64,000 nucleotides of DNA from Zoroaster sp. YZ-2022 (taxonomy: Eukaryota > Echinodermata > Asteroidea > Forcipulatida > Zoroasteridae). Positions 21,496 through 33,477 of the stretch are shown one piece after another. The stretch covers positions 56,617,750 through 56,681,749 of the forward strand of contig CM055817.1 of the NCBI GenBank assembly GCA_029582265.1, given 5' to 3'. The position numbers were made by a program, and so were the translations under genes. Under the pieces are notes generated by a model that saw only the letters and a program-made list of their open reading frames with translations, was not told the origin of the DNA and did no database searches. Numbering within the stretch: position 1 is the first letter of the stretch; every line of letters begins with the position of its first letter.

Positions 21496-22056
21496 GTTTC
21501 CGGTTTCTGGTCATAGGTTGACTTAAAAATCGGTGCGGTGACGCATTTTTAATTTAATTTTTAAAATGTTGTTTCTTATTATTTTTTTTAATGATACATG
21601 TTACATTGGATTCAGACCAAATACCCATATACAATGTATGGTGGCTAAGAGAGGCTGCACAACTCTGGCAAAAGTTCATACCACTGTGTGAAAACGTCGT
21701 TTAAAACACAGCATTGTAGAATTAAAAACGATCCAGCAATTTTGGCTGCAGTATACCTTGATCACACAGCAGTCATCTTTGTCAGATTCCTTGTATACAT
21801 GATGACAATGGTAATGTAAATCTCATAGAACAAAAGGACCAGACTATTTTCACTTCCAGCCTCTGTTTAGTTTACATTGTTTTGAATGAAAACACAAACA
21901 AAAACAAACAAACAAACAAACACCCCAACAAACAAACAAAGAAGATGACAGCACCATGATAAAGCTCTATTTGACATTGTTTCATAGCAAACTATGGAAC
22001 TAAAAATGCTGACACGCGGGTCTGAGACGACGCGCGCGGAGATCAGAAACTGGAGA
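21496..22056. mobile_element. MITE-like repeat (CCGGTTTCTGG family), copy 2
   Basis: Ends are imperfect inverted repeats: GTTTCCGGTTTCTGGTCAT at the left and the complement of AGTCTCCAGTTTCTGATC at the right. It shares internal blocks in opposite orientation with 4484-4765 (CGGTGCGGTGACGC; GTTTCATAGC). Includes a (AAAC)n stretch near 21895-21940. Non-coding, inserted in copy 3 of the tandem duplication. Confidence 0.6.
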
Positions 22057-22429
22057 CTTATTTATTGGCCTTATACATACGGATTAAGTAAATAAGAAAT
22101 GTTAGGTGCTTGTCAGACACATTAGTTGATTACAAATTTTAGTATATTTTGTAATTATTTGAGCACGGAAACTTGCACGTGTTTTATTATAAACTGTTTT
22201 GAAATTTTTACACAAAAAGAGGTTAAAATTAGATTTAGTGAAAAGTAACGTATTATTATACATAATAGCTTTTACAAAATGGTTATGGAGGCTCCGTGTG
22301 TGGCCTAAAGAGGGCGCCGTTTACACAAAGCAGCGAATGTCACCTATTTGCTCTATTTCCATTCAAGTGAAGAATTTAAAATCTTACAAAATGGCCCAAA
22401 GGTAATCTATTTTTTCATTGTGTCCAACG

Positions 22430-23530
22430 ACGTCTGTCTTGACAAGAAGCCGAGGGGTGTATCCCACTAAATAAACTCCCAAACAATTTTAAAACATATT
22501 TTTTAAATTTGTATTCTCAATTTAATGTGGATAGTCCACACGCCAGTTATTCTTATACGAGTTATTCTTATTCCAATGGAAACCACCATCTACACTAGTG
22601 TAAACGCCCACACTGACAAACATCCTACGCTTCAAATTAGAACAATTTTTTCAAGGTAAAGTGTGTCCAAAATACTCAAAATTGGAAGTCAATTACACAG
22701 TCCCGTTTGTATGGGCCTCAAATCTTTGTTTTTCAAAAAATATTGAGAGCATAACAGCTCGGCGCATATTTTAGTCGAGTGCACCCTCAGCAAGTTTTGA
22801 GATTGAATTTATAGCGACTCCTAATGATTATCAGTGTATGTATGTAATTCGAGTACGTGAAATAAATAAGCACATTATTTGCACACAGATGCACAATGAC
22901 CCGTTCATTGTCATTCATATATATTGAGTATGCCTGTATTTCTTATAAACTTATATAAAACTGCATAACAGATGGATACAATGTGTATTACACAAGGACA
23001 AATTATAATGTCCATCATTACTAATAACTAGGCCAGCTTGCACTCTTGTGTATAATTGTCAGTACGCAACGGACCCAAACGACGTTACTTGTCCCGTTGG
23101 TAAGTGTGATATAATTCCAACAAAACCACGGCATTTCAAATCGCACGTGCTGGCTCCAACGATCATGAGAAGCCCATTGGAAATGCATTGACCACCCATT
23201 TTTAATGTGCGCAAAACAAATAAAAAAGCTTGGGACTTGCCTTTAACGTATGTGTTGTAAAGACCCAAAATCTTATTCAATCAATTTCTGCCTCAAGAAT
23301 CGCGGCTTTTGAACGTATCAGGAATTTAGGTTAAATTACACGTTTATTAAGCCAGCTTTGGAACCAGAAATAGCCAACATAATGTGTGTACTACCAATGC
23401 GCATGCTTATAACGTATCAACTTACCAAACGGGATAGAAAGTCACCTTTATGAAACTGTTTTAACGATTGTGACACAAGAGCATACACGCCTGTTATGAT
23501 ACTAAGCGCTTGCATGCGCAACATGCAACA
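22430..23530. other. No recognisable gene
   Basis: AT-rich stretch without supported open frames; the 73-codon minus frame at 23059-23280 has no recognisable feature. Confidence 0.35.
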
Positions 23531-24012
23531 GTTTGTATTGGGACCATACAAAGGCTGGTCACATTGAACTGGTTGCCTCTATATCCAGGAGCCAATTTCA
23601 TGGAACTGTTAATGCTACAGTCACACTGTCACGATCTGGCGTTACGATTGTTCACGTATGACACTTTGTATTGGGACCATACAAAGGCTGGTCACATTGA
23701 GCTGGTTGCCTCTATATCCAGGAGCCAATTTCATAGAGCTGTTAATGCTACAGTCACACTGTCACGATCTGGCGTTACGATTGTTCACGTATGACAGTTT
23801 GTATTGGGACCATACAAAGGCTGGTCACATTGAACTGGTTGACTCTATATCCAGGAGCCGATTTCATAGAGCTGTTAATGCTACAGTCACACTGTCACGA
23901 TCTGGCGTTACGACTGTTCACGTATGACAGATTGTATTGGGACCATACAAAGGCTGGTCACATTGAGCTGGTTGCCTTTATATCCATGGACCAATTTCAT
24001 AGAGCTGTTAAG
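23531..24012. repeat. 133-bp tandem repeat, ~3.6 units
   Basis: Units start at 23531, 23664, 23797 and 23930, each beginning TTGTATTGGGACCATAC and ending near TTCACGTATGACA. Identity between units is very high. The period is not a multiple of three, so the overlapping short frames across it are not genes. Confidence 0.95.
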
Positions 24013-24091
24013 TAGAGAATTGTGCTCAGCAAATATTTAAGCATTTTAAAACAGACTACCAGCCAAAATACACACATTCTACATGAAAGTT

Positions 24092-24405
24092 TGGGGTGCC
24101 ATAGCCGAGCGGTTTAGCGCATTGGACTTGGGTTCTGATGGCTGAGTCGCCAGAATGTGGGTTCGAATCCTCACCGCGACCGTGGTGCTTGTGTCCTTGA
24201 GCAAGGCACTTTACCGTAATTGCTTCTCTTCACCCAGGAGTATAAATGGGTACCTGGCAATAGCTAGGGAAGTAACCTGCGATAGACTGGCATCCTATCC
24301 AGGGGGAATGGAAATATTCTCAGTCGTTTCATGCCAACAAAACCGGAGATAAACACCGGCCTGATGAGCCAATATGCTCGGGACAGACTTTACTTTACTT
24401 TTTTA
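24092..24405 (+). mobile_element. tRNA-derived SINE, family B
   Basis: Plus-strand SINE. Head GCCATAGCCGAGCGGTTTAG (A box), GGGTTCGAATCC (B box), then GTGCTTGTGTCCTTGAGC and a body ending CTGATGAGCC..CAGACTTTACTTTAC. The TTTACT repeats form the 3' tail. Its head is shared with the chimeric SINE at 18650-18977. Confidence 0.85.
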
Positions 24406-24964
24406 CTATATGAAAGTTTAGCTGGTAGCAAACAATATTTATTAAGTTTTTTTCTGCTAACCATTTTTTCTGCTGAGCAGCTCTGTCAAATTGACCCGTG
24501 GTGTCAACACAGCAAGCAGGTTGGATGTAAACACCTCATTGCGTATTCCACATCAGAGGTATTTAATTACTCATTAAATTCGATACAAAATTACTGAATT
24601 TCAATCTAATTAATCACTTATGTGAAGTTGATGATGGTATCAAACATCCTTGTCAATTATTGTTGTAACATTATCATTTCAATAATTGATGCTGTACATT
24701 GATGTATATCCCTCATTGCTTCCTTGCAATTGGTCGATGGAGTCTCGGTGAGCGCGCTCTTGAAGGTTGTCACGTATACTGGATATACCAGAATCAACAA
24801 CTGTGTGCGCGCCTTTTTAAGGATGAGCAGGCGGTAAATTGTGGGTAGTATCAAGCTGTACGTGACAACACGTAGGCCTACTGTATGACAGGAGATCGAC
24901 TCATGATTTCAGTTTATCGATGAGAGATTTTTGTCCTGATGCTTCGAACTGTAAAAACTGCAGA

Positions 24965-25025
24965 ATGGGTTGGATTTTAGGAATACTGGTTGTGTTCTGT
25001 ATGTGTGTACCATGCAACGGAGATG
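24965..25025 (+). CDS. Probable first coding exon with signal peptide
   Basis: ATG at 24965 opens a 20-residue peptide, MGWILGILVVFCMCVPCNGD. It has a hydrophobic core and a small-residue end typical of a signal peptide. It is followed at once by a strong GTAAGT donor (intron starts 25026, phase 1). Phase-1 introns after a signal peptide are common in genes for secreted or surface multidomain proteins. No matching second exon was found downstream, where a LINE and other repeats fill the next kilobases. Two upstream out-of-frame ATGs lie in the presumed 5' UTR. Confidence 0.45.
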
Positions 25026-25454
25026 GTAAGTTAATACAATCAGTCAGTTATCACTAATTCACCATTAAAGAGAAGGTACAAAGCTGTTAATAATTTATTG
25101 GCAAAATTGTCTGCCCTATGATTATCTGAGATACAATGCATTAAACAACCATTGATTGAAAGTTTCAGTTTTTTAAATAGTGAAAATGTATTCGTTGGGA
25201 AAACACAAAATTCGTATTTAATACAACGAGAAATTGTTGAACTTTTTACAAATTCAGACTGGAGACTATTCTTAAAATCGATAGCAACGAAATCGTGAGT
25301 CTTCACTGATCTATACAACTGTACGGCAGTCCGTTGTTGTATATGCGCGTGCGCACCAAAAATGTGGGTCGCGCTGGCATAACAAATCGACGCATGCGTA
25401 GTGGTTTACCCCGTTTTCGGTGGGAGATTCAATGAAATCCCCAAGACTGTGTTT

Positions 25455-25590
25455 GATAGCGGTTCGTATGTGATAGCGGTTCGTAATTGTAGCGGTTCGT
25501 GATTGTAGCGGTTATTGATTGTAGCGGTTCGTGTGTGATAGCGGTTTGTGTACATGTATGACAGCGGTTCGTGTAGTGTTGTGCAGCAGG
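25455..25590. repeat. AGCGGTTCGT short tandem repeat
   Basis: About seven imperfect 17-19-bp units around TGTAGCGGTTCGTGATTG. Low complexity, non-coding. Confidence 0.8.
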
Positions 25591-25769
25591 CGGTAACGGA
25601 TCGTGTATGAAAAATATAGAAACACAGTCTTGAACCAAGACTAGGTTGCTGCGCGTGTGGGCCTTGACTAAATGCTACATTTATCGAAGCTCGAAACCTA
25701 GGTTCCATATCCTTATTTATTGATTACCAACTAAACACCTTAGCCAGCATGATACCTCTAGTAAACCTT

Positions 25770-25880
25770 TTGTTTGGATACCAAGTACAATTTGCATATT
25801 TTGATTTTTTAATTCAAGTTTTGATGCCCTTTCCTTTTCTGAAAATGGATACTTAATGGAGTATATATTCACCAACAGAC
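25770..25880. repeat. Dispersed repeat, inverted partner at 30330-30445
   Basis: About 110 bp that recur in reverse complement at 30330-30445 (shared: AAGTATCCATTTTCAG, TTGAATTAAAAAATCA, GCAAATTGTACTTGGTAT). The two copies flank the region holding the LINE. Confidence 0.7.
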
Positions 25881-26071
25881 TGACAACAAGATGAGGAGAG
25901 GAAGACGTCATTGATGGACCCGTCTAACTGTGACATTGTCGTTCGCGACAGACGTCTGCCAACATGCATACATACATACATTCTACAAGCTGTGTGGAGG
26001 GGGTTGTGGGTTGTAACCGTATCACCAAAATATGTTTCCTTATTCTATACCATTTGGAAAAGTTCCCACAT

Positions 26072-26352
26072 CAAATTTTGCGACCGGAGGAAAAGTCGCA
26101 GACATGAAATTTGACGCCAAATTTTGCGACAGGGGGAAAGTCGATAAATTGTCCATGAATATTGACGTCAATATGTAAGTCTTTGGTGTCCCTTCAGGGC
26201 CATTTGGGTTAAGTCGGAGACATAACATTTCACGTCGAATTTCGCGACTTTGGGGAAAAACTCGGTCGCAGACATGAAATTTGACGTTAAAAAGTCGTGA
26301 AATTTTCCATGAAATTTGACGTCAATATTTTGGTGTTGTGTGTCCCTCCAGG
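26072..26352. repeat. Dimeric repeat with ATTTGACGTCAAT motifs
   Basis: Two or three diverged units, each with AAGTCGCAGACATGAAATTTGACG, a TTGACGTCAATAT palindrome and a GTGTCCCTTCAGGGCCA-like end. The second unit ends GTGTCCCTCCAGGGCCACA. A MITE-like or satellite origin is likely. Confidence 0.65.
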
Positions 26353-26589
26353 GCCACAATAGTTATCCAAACACACTACCAGGCCTTTGCCAGAAAATCA
26401 ATATTGATATCTCTTGTCAGGTTTTGTTTATCAACTGACGTAATGTTGCCCTTAGTAACTGGCTCGCTTTATAGCATTTTGATTGTATTAATAATCCACA
26501 TCACCTGCATATAAAACCCCGCCTTCTAGGGCTAAAAAACAAAAAAATCATTTAAGTTTTGCCAATGTAAGAGGGGTTAGGGGAAATTT

Positions 26590-27735
26590 CACCGCGATTC
26601 AATCTTTCCTGCAGCTAAATTCTCCAGACCTCCTTGCTTTATGCGAGTCTCGCCTAGACAACAGTATAATGTCTACATCACTGACAATACCTGGCTATGT
26701 CATACATAGACTTGACGCTCCACCATGTCATGGACTTTGTATTTTTGCAAAGGACACACTTCCCCTTAGCCGTGAGATCTCACTTGAGGATGTGCTTTCG
26801 CCTTGCACTTTTACATTCCACTATGTATCTCTACTGTCTTTACCGCTCACCCTCATCACAAAATAGTGTTATATTTGATGCGATATCCAACAGCATCGAC
26901 CTGGCACTTTCTCGTCATCCTACAGCAGAGATCATGGATTTTGGTGATTTGAATGTTCATCACAAGGAATGGCTGGTCCATTCCAACAGCATCTGGTGTC
27001 AGTGCTTTCAATTTTGCTTTGTCTCATGACCTTACTCAGATCATCTCAGCACCTACCCGTATACCTGATCGTGTCACTGATAACAGGTATCTTCTTTATT
27101 TGTTTCTGTGCTCAAATCCTAATGTTTGTACCCCCACAATCCTAGGCCCACTTGGAAACTCTGATCATGCTAACATTGAGGTTCAGGTTCGTTGTACCTC
27201 TGAGTCACCACTGACTTGTTCTCATCCATATCACCGGACTGTTTTCCAGCACGGCAGGGCTGACAGCGATGGATTTCGTTCTTTTCTTGGTGACATCCCC
27301 TGGAATTCGATTTTTTGCCTAAGTCCATCTGAGGCAGCCGATGAAGTGACGGACTGGATCCAGGTTAGAATGGATATCTTTATACCCTCCCGTACCTACC
27401 AAGTGAAATCACACTCTCAGCCATGGTTCACCCCTGCGTGTGCTGCCGCTATCTCCCATCGAAACCATTATTTCCATCAATTTAACAGAGATGGTTCAAG
27501 GTTGGCCCACCATCAATTTCGCCTTGCTAGAAACAACAGCAAAAAGGTTCTGGAAAATGCCAAGCGCCATTACGCAGAGTCTGTTCAGGAGTCCATCTCA
27601 ACTCAACGTCTTGGCTGCAGAGATTTTTGGAGAATTGCAAACAGCATCCTTAATAGAAATAAGTGTACTATTCCAGTTCTTTTCAATGGTCCTGAAGTTC
27701 TCACATCTCCTATTGACAGTCAACCTTTTTGCTGA
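26590..27735 (+). pseudogene. LINE endonuclease domain, frameshifted
   Basis: Apurinic/apyrimidinic-type endonuclease of the LINE polyprotein, spread over three frames: an N-terminal part (ALCESRLDN.. near 26640), a middle part near 26880-26960 (FGDLNVHHKEWL), and a C-terminal part from 26953 (LGPLGNSDHANIEVQV, the SDH motif of this nuclease). The linker to RT follows. Frame breaks near 26880 and 26960 preclude a functional product. Confidence 0.7.
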
Positions 27736-29636
27736 TCGTTTTGCAGCCAACTCCACACTTGATGACCTAGGCCGAGACCTGCCTGACTGTCCTTCTCGTG
27801 TTAACAGCAGTTTATGTACGATCAACGTCACACCTAAGATGGTAGCTAAAGTCATCAGTCATCTTGACACTTCTAAAGCCTCAGGACCTGACCGAATTCC
27901 TGCAACTGTACTGAAGATGTGTTCACCAGAACTGTCCTCTATCCTCTCCAAACTGTATAATCTTTGCCTGTCACACTCAGTGTTTCCATCCAATTGGAAG
28001 CTGGCCTCTGTTGTTCATGTGTTTAAAGGCTCGGGAGCGAAAGCAGATCCCTCCAATTATCGACCCATAAGCCTTCTTCCTATTATGAGTAAGGTCTTTG
28101 AAAGCCTGATTAACCAGCAACTCATAGATTATCTCGAAGAACATGAGCTCCTGACTGATGTTCAGTATGGTTTCCAACATTCACGGTCAACAGGTGATAT
28201 CATATCCCTGATCACAGAACACATAAATAGAGCGTTAGATCGACGTGGTGAAGCAAGGCTTGTTGCCCTTGATATTTCAAAGGCCTTTGATAAAGTTTGG
28301 CACAGACGGCTCATCCATAAATTGAAGTCATATGGCATCTCTGGTGAATTGCTAAATTTACTCTCTAGCTTTCTCAGTGAACGTCAGATCTCTGTTGTGC
28401 ACGAGGGCCATTCCCCCTCCACCCGTTGTATTAATGCAGGTCACAGAACACATAAATAGAGCGTTAGATCGACGTGGTGAAGCAAGGCTTGTTGCCCTTG
28501 ATATTTCAAAGACCTTTGATAAAGTTTGGCACAGAGGGCTCATCCATAAATTGAAGTCATATGGCATCTCTGGTGAATTGCTAAATTTACTCTCTAGCTT
28601 TATCAGTGAACGTCATGTCTCTGTTGTGCACGAGGGCCATTCCTCCTCCACCCGTTGTATTAATGCAGGTGTCCCGCAGGGTTCTGTCCTGGGCCCGTCA
28701 CTATTTTTACTATTTATCAATGACCTGCCTGATTCTGTCTCATCACAGTTGGCCATGTATGCAGATGACTCAACAGTATATACTGCATACCCTGGTCCTT
28801 TGTCTGCCACATCCTGTGCTCAAGCCAGTACTGTTCTCAACCTTGACCTAGAGAATGTCATTAACTGGGGTAACGACTGGCTTGTCACCTTCAATCAAAA
28901 GAAGACTCAATTGTTGTCTTTGTCCAGGTCCAGATCCCCACATTTTTCTACCTTGGCAATGAATTCAATACCATTGCAGGAGCTCACTGACATCCGGCTG
29001 CTTGGTCTTGATCTCACCTCCAACCTCTCCTGGGACAGGTACATTCGTAGTATTGCCAAAAGGGCCTCGCAGCGCGTAGGCTGCTTATATCGTGCGCGGC
29101 AATATCTTCCTCCATCCGTTATGCTCTACTTGTATAAGTCCACAATACGTCCTGTCATGGAATACTGCTCCCATATTTGGGCTGGTGCTCCAGCTTGTCA
29201 TTTGGCCCTGCTTGACGGTATACAGCGACGTATTGCAAATTTAGTTGGACATGACTTGGCTTCATCTCTGGAACCCCTATCTCTCCGTCGCTCTCTAGCC
29301 TCATTGAGCCTCTTTTACAGATACTATAATGGTAGGTGTTCCAAAGGACTTTCACTGGTTGTTCCACCTAACCGTACCTTTGGCCGCACCACACGTTTCT
29401 CTGCTCATTCTCATCCTTATACTGTATCTGTCCCCAAAGCAAATACCTGGCGGTACTCATCCAATTTCTTTCCACGTACTGCCTTACTTTGGAATTCATT
29501 ACCTGTATCCTGCTTCCCTGCCACCTATAATCTGTCTCAATTTAAACGCAACATCAATATTCATCTTTCTACTTTTAGATTTATTCTTCTCTTACCAACT
29601 TTCCCCTATTTAGCCTTCACCTTGAGTGGCCTGTAG
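27735..29636 (+). pseudogene. LINE reverse transcriptase, frameshifted and partly duplicated
   Basis: RT domain in two plus-strand frames (27735-28459 and 28377-29636). Motifs: FKGSGAKADPSNYRPISLLP, ALDISKAFDKVWH (first catalytic Asp), GVPQGSVLGPSLFLLFINDL, and MYADDSTVY (catalytic ADD). A C-terminal block with RTALLWNSLPVSC ends at the stop. The block around FDKVWH is present twice because of the 229-bp duplication, which shifts the frame. The family is typical of jockey/CR1/L2-like LINEs; the exact clade was not resolved. Confidence 0.85.
28212..28669 (+). repeat. 229-bp tandem duplication inside the LINE RT
   Basis: 28212-28440 is repeated at 28441-28669, both running from TCACAGAACACATAAATAG to TTGTATTAATGCAGG, with only a handful of substitutions. 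229 is not a multiple of three, so the copy breaks the reading frame. Confidence 0.95.
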
Positions 29637-29699
29637 GCCTTGTGATTGGCAACTACTCATAAAAAATAAAAAAAATAAAAAAACCTGTTGTCTGGATTG

Positions 29700-31010
29700 T
29701 TATTATTACTGGCAAAGTCATCAATAAGCAAGACTAATGCGCTCCAAGAAGCTCCATTACTGGAATTTAAAATGAATTATTTACATTCTGTACTGCATTA
29801 TTTACATTATGTGATGTGAAGACCATTATGACTATCTCATGTAGATGTTTAGGCCTACAGTATGCTGTATACCGGTATCGTGTAAGGCTTAATGTAGCTG
29901 AAATGATTAGCAAGACCTAACTTTATACTATTCACCCAAATTATGTTTCCTGTTTGACCTGAAAACCATTATGGCTGCAATTAATTAAATGAACTGTATA
30001 AATTACACACACGTATTCAGATTGCTATAAATTATGTAAGGCTTCATGATGTTGAGAAGATTGGCAAGGGAATAAATTTAATTCAGTCCAACGGCAGCAG
30101 AATGATTTTGAAAGCGGGGCCTAATCCAATCCAACGATGAACTCTGGAACTTTACACTGAAAAACTAGAAACAAAAAGTTTACACTTAAAAAAGTGGAAT
30201 TAAACATTAGGCATAATTTGATATATTACCTTATTTTAGGGGAATGGGAACATTCCCAAAAGATCTAGAATAAGGAAAACAGAAATTGGTGATACGTTTA
30301 CAACCCCGCAACCCCTCTATACCCCTTGTAGAAAATAAAGTATCCATTTTCAGAAAGGAAAGGAAAATGGTATCAACATTTGAATTAAAAAATCATAATG
30401 TGCAAATTGTACTTGGTATCCCAAATAAAAGGCCTAATTAATGCAACCACAATATAATTTTGACATGATTATCGATCTACTTCTGTACGTAGGCCGATTT
30501 GTTATAATTATTTGATATTGAAGTGTTCAAAGACTTGTTCTTGAATGCATAAAGAAACGGTTACATAATGTTTTGTGATGTTTGTATAAACGTTATATGC
30601 TTATTTACGTGGCGCCTTCGAAGGCCACGTAATTATATAAGATATTTAAAAAATAAAATTAAAAACAAATAAAAAATAAAACATTCCCGAAGATGGCAGT
30701 GGTTTAGAAAGAATATTTACTCGGAACGACTGGTACCAGTGCCTCATTATATGAAATCAACATTTAGATTAAAAAGGAAATGGTTAAAAAATTATGATAA
30801 TCACCACTGCCTTTAATATTTCAGCAAATATATTTTAGGAAATTACCGATTGTGTACATAACCTTTAACTATGATCCACAAGTTAATTAGGAATACAAAT
30901 CACGGATTAAAGAGGAATATTTAGCTGTACTAAATCAATGCAATGTTGAGGCAGCTTGCCTTGTAAAAAATCTTAAATCGACACGTCCTTCCGCTGATTG
31001 GTTTACAATC
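29700..31010. other. Intergenic repeats, no gene
   Basis: Contains a dispersed repeat at about 29900-30150, sharing CAGATTGCTATAAATTATG and GCAGAATGATTTTGAAAG with the minus-strand copy at 36640-36740. It also holds the inverted partner of 25770-25880 (30330-30445) and a hairpin-like ACGTGGCGCCTTCGAAGGCCACGT at about 30607-30631. No coding signal. Confidence 0.6.
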
Positions 31011-31721
31011 AGTATTGTGGCGGTTTCTTCTCCACGCTGCCAGGTCGCTCTCGACCGTCATCAGCGAGCGATCAAACTTCCAAGGCCGGGGAGGCAGATC
31101 CGTTTTGGCGGCAGTCTACCGCCAGTCCCGCAACACACCACCACCTGGTTACACCCTAACTCGGTCGACTCAGACATGGACACAGTCACACACACACACA
31201 TTCACCTTACAGGGGCGGGGAGGACCACGGGGAATTGACAGGAGACGGACACAAAGTCTGGGGAGTCTCTTGTTTTATTAAATGTAACTTCCTCCTAAAT
31301 AGGTGCTTCACGCAGTGTATCCACTAATCGTTAACCACGCTTGTATTTACCAATAGTTACAGCAACCCAGATACATTACTTAATATCACTTAATTAATTA
31401 ACCACAAGGTAATGATCGGCACTGAATTTATAATCACTCCTCCCACAGTGTATGAGGCTCCTTCCAATTCTTGCTAAGCTTGATTGGCAATTACTTGTTG
31501 TTCTACTCTAGGTTCAGCTCCCGAACAGAACGCAGACTGGAAAAGAAGAATAAAACACGCGGGCTCAGCGCCGCTTATAATTATTATAGTCGCGCTGCCG
31601 TCGGCTGGCATCCCTCTAACATACATGCCAAGCGCGTACACCACGGTATGGAATTCCATTACTGCCATTTAAACGGCGCATGTATGGCGATGATGGTTTG
31701 GTCCCTAGCCGTTTGCGCCAT

Positions 31722-31905
31722 CAACGGCGCATAGTCGCGTCGTGCCGGCGCATAGTCGCGTCGTGCCGTCGCATAGTCGCGTCGTGCCGTCGCATAGTCG
31801 CGTCGTGCCGTCGCATTGTCGCGTCGTGCCGTCGCATAGTCGCGTCGTGCCGTCGCATAGTCGCGTCGTGCCGTCGCATTGTCGCGTCGTGCCGTCGCAT
31901 AGTCT
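31722..31905. repeat. 21-bp tandem array, left foldback arm
   Basis: About nine units of GCATAGTCGCGTCGTGCCGTC with ATAG/ATTG variants. Confidence 0.9.
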
Positions 31906-32485
31906 GGAACAGCTGATACAGGAGTTTGAAGAGAACGGGGTATGTTACTATGTACTTGTTACGTGTTTATTTAAAGGAAATCGGTCAAAAAAAGGGGTAA
32001 AATGTTGTTAAGGCTTAACCTAGGCCTTTCCTAGACGTATGCATGTTGACCGTTAGCCACTAAGGGTAATTCCCACTAAGACAGTCGTTTTCCCGGTTCC
32101 GTATTTTTTCCGGTTCTGGATAGCTGCAAATTAAAAAATCTATTTAACATGTTAATCCATGTCGCTTCAGAAAACAATTGATAGTTTACTGAGTTTGCTT
32201 CCAAACGGCTAGTAAGAGTTTAAAATTGGGGAAGAGTGCAGTGGCGATCGTATACTGCACTCTTTCCTAAAATTGTTACACATCCTAACAGTCACAGAGA
32301 CCAGACAGTCTGACAGTATTAATTTTGAACGAAACAGTCATTGTTCGTGGACTATTGCAATTTAAAGCAAACTAAGAGCTATGCAGAACCGGGAAAACGA
32401 TTGCACAGTGGTTTAAGACCGAGACATTTCGTCAAAAATGTTTTTAATTTCTATCCTTGGGAGAGAAGCTTTCAAACCTTTTCGG

Positions 32486-32609
32486 CATTCTCAATGCATC
32501 ATGGGAAAGTAGCGTTTTGTGTACCAGTACACGGCGCTACACGTATGACTTTCATGTTACGCCACAGGCATATACTTTGTAAACAGTTTCCCATGATGCA
32601 TTGAGAATG
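32486..32609. mobile_element. Small TIR element inside the foldback loop
   Basis: 24-bp perfect inverted repeats with CATTCTCAATGCATCATGGG at the left end and its complement at the right, enclosing about 76 bp. Could be a nested MITE or a structural hairpin of the foldback. Confidence 0.6.
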
Positions 32610-33477
32610 TTGAAGAAAAGGTTGATTAATTTAGAACTAACAGTTACAAAGTATGTACTTTGGTTTTCTTGTATATATTTTAGTAAACACATGATTTTAT
32701 GCATAAAGTTATATTGTGTTTATTTTGTAATTATGTATAATAATAAAAATGATGCAGTAACAAAATGTGCATAAAACCAAATATCACTGATTGTGTAGTC
32801 CATTGTATACCCTTTCAAATAGCACGATAAATTGTACAAATCGTGAAGTCTAGTATTTATAAAATTTATAATTGGCATAAAAAAACAATTATTGCTCTTT
32901 AGAAATAATGAGTTTTTGGGGATGGGTTAGATTCTCAAGTTGAAGGAAAAAAAAGTAGATATAGATGCATTGGCTATAAAAGTAATCCACTGCACTCTTC
33001 CCCAATTTTAAACTCTTACTATCCGTTTGGAAGCAAACTCAGTAAACTATCAATTGTTTTCTGAAGCGACATGGATTAACATGTTAAATAGATTTTTTAA
33101 TTTGCAGCTATCCAGAACCGGAAAAATACGGAACCGGGAAAACGACTGTCTTAGTGGGAATTACCCTTAGTGGCTAACGGTCAACATTCATACGTCTAAG
33201 AAAGCCCTAGGTTAAGCCTTAACAACATTTTACCCCTTTTTTTGACCGATTTCCTTTAAATAAACACGTAACAAGTACATAGTAACATACCCCGTTCTCT
33301 TCAAACTCCTGTATCAGCTGTTCCAGACCCAACTGGCGTAAAATAACATCCATCTTTTACTTTGTCTTTGAGACTTATTCGTCATCGCGGGGAAAAAGGT
33401 GAGAGTACCTCTGAAGTAAAGACAGCGCCACCTATTGGCAAGCACTGGATAATTCAGTCAAACTGGTGGTACGGGGC

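Larger units (their letters stand above)
18184..22430. repeat. Threefold tandem segmental duplication with nested insertions
   Basis: Three successive copies of one non-coding block begin near 18184, 19186 and 20290. Shared landmarks are TTTACATTTC-CACA near the start, a block with TTAGGTGCTTGTCAGACAC-like text (about 18355, 19390, 22100), GCTTTTACAAAATGG (18510, 19530, 22268) and TAAAGAGGGCGCC (18552, 19572, 22307). After removing later insertions (SINEs in copies 1 and 2; a DNA transposon and a MITE in copy 3) each unit is about 0.6-0.75 kb. No coding potential; it lies downstream of the LGR gene. Confidence 0.8.
26535..29690 (+). mobile_element. Non-LTR retrotransposon (jockey/CR1/L2-like), disrupted
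   Basis: About 3.1 kb with an apurinic-type endonuclease followed by reverse transcriptase and a (AAAAAAT)n-like tail at 29659-29684. No ORF1 is visible. Frames change at least three times, and a 229-bp tandem duplication lies in the RT, so the copy is dead. No target duplication could be defined. Confidence 0.85.

Noticed and set aside
23510..24015. Overlapping frames with GTIQRLVTLNWLPLYPG repeats
   Set aside because: Translations of the 133-bp tandem repeat in successive frames.
30600..30640. Hairpin terminator or ncRNA at ACGTGGCGCCTTCGAAGGCCACGT
   Set aside because: Short imperfect palindrome followed by A-rich text; could be a retroposon end, with no support for a functional RNA.
31680..32011. 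Arg/Ser-repeat frames
   Set aside because: Translations of the 21-bp array in the foldback arm; no start context or domain.
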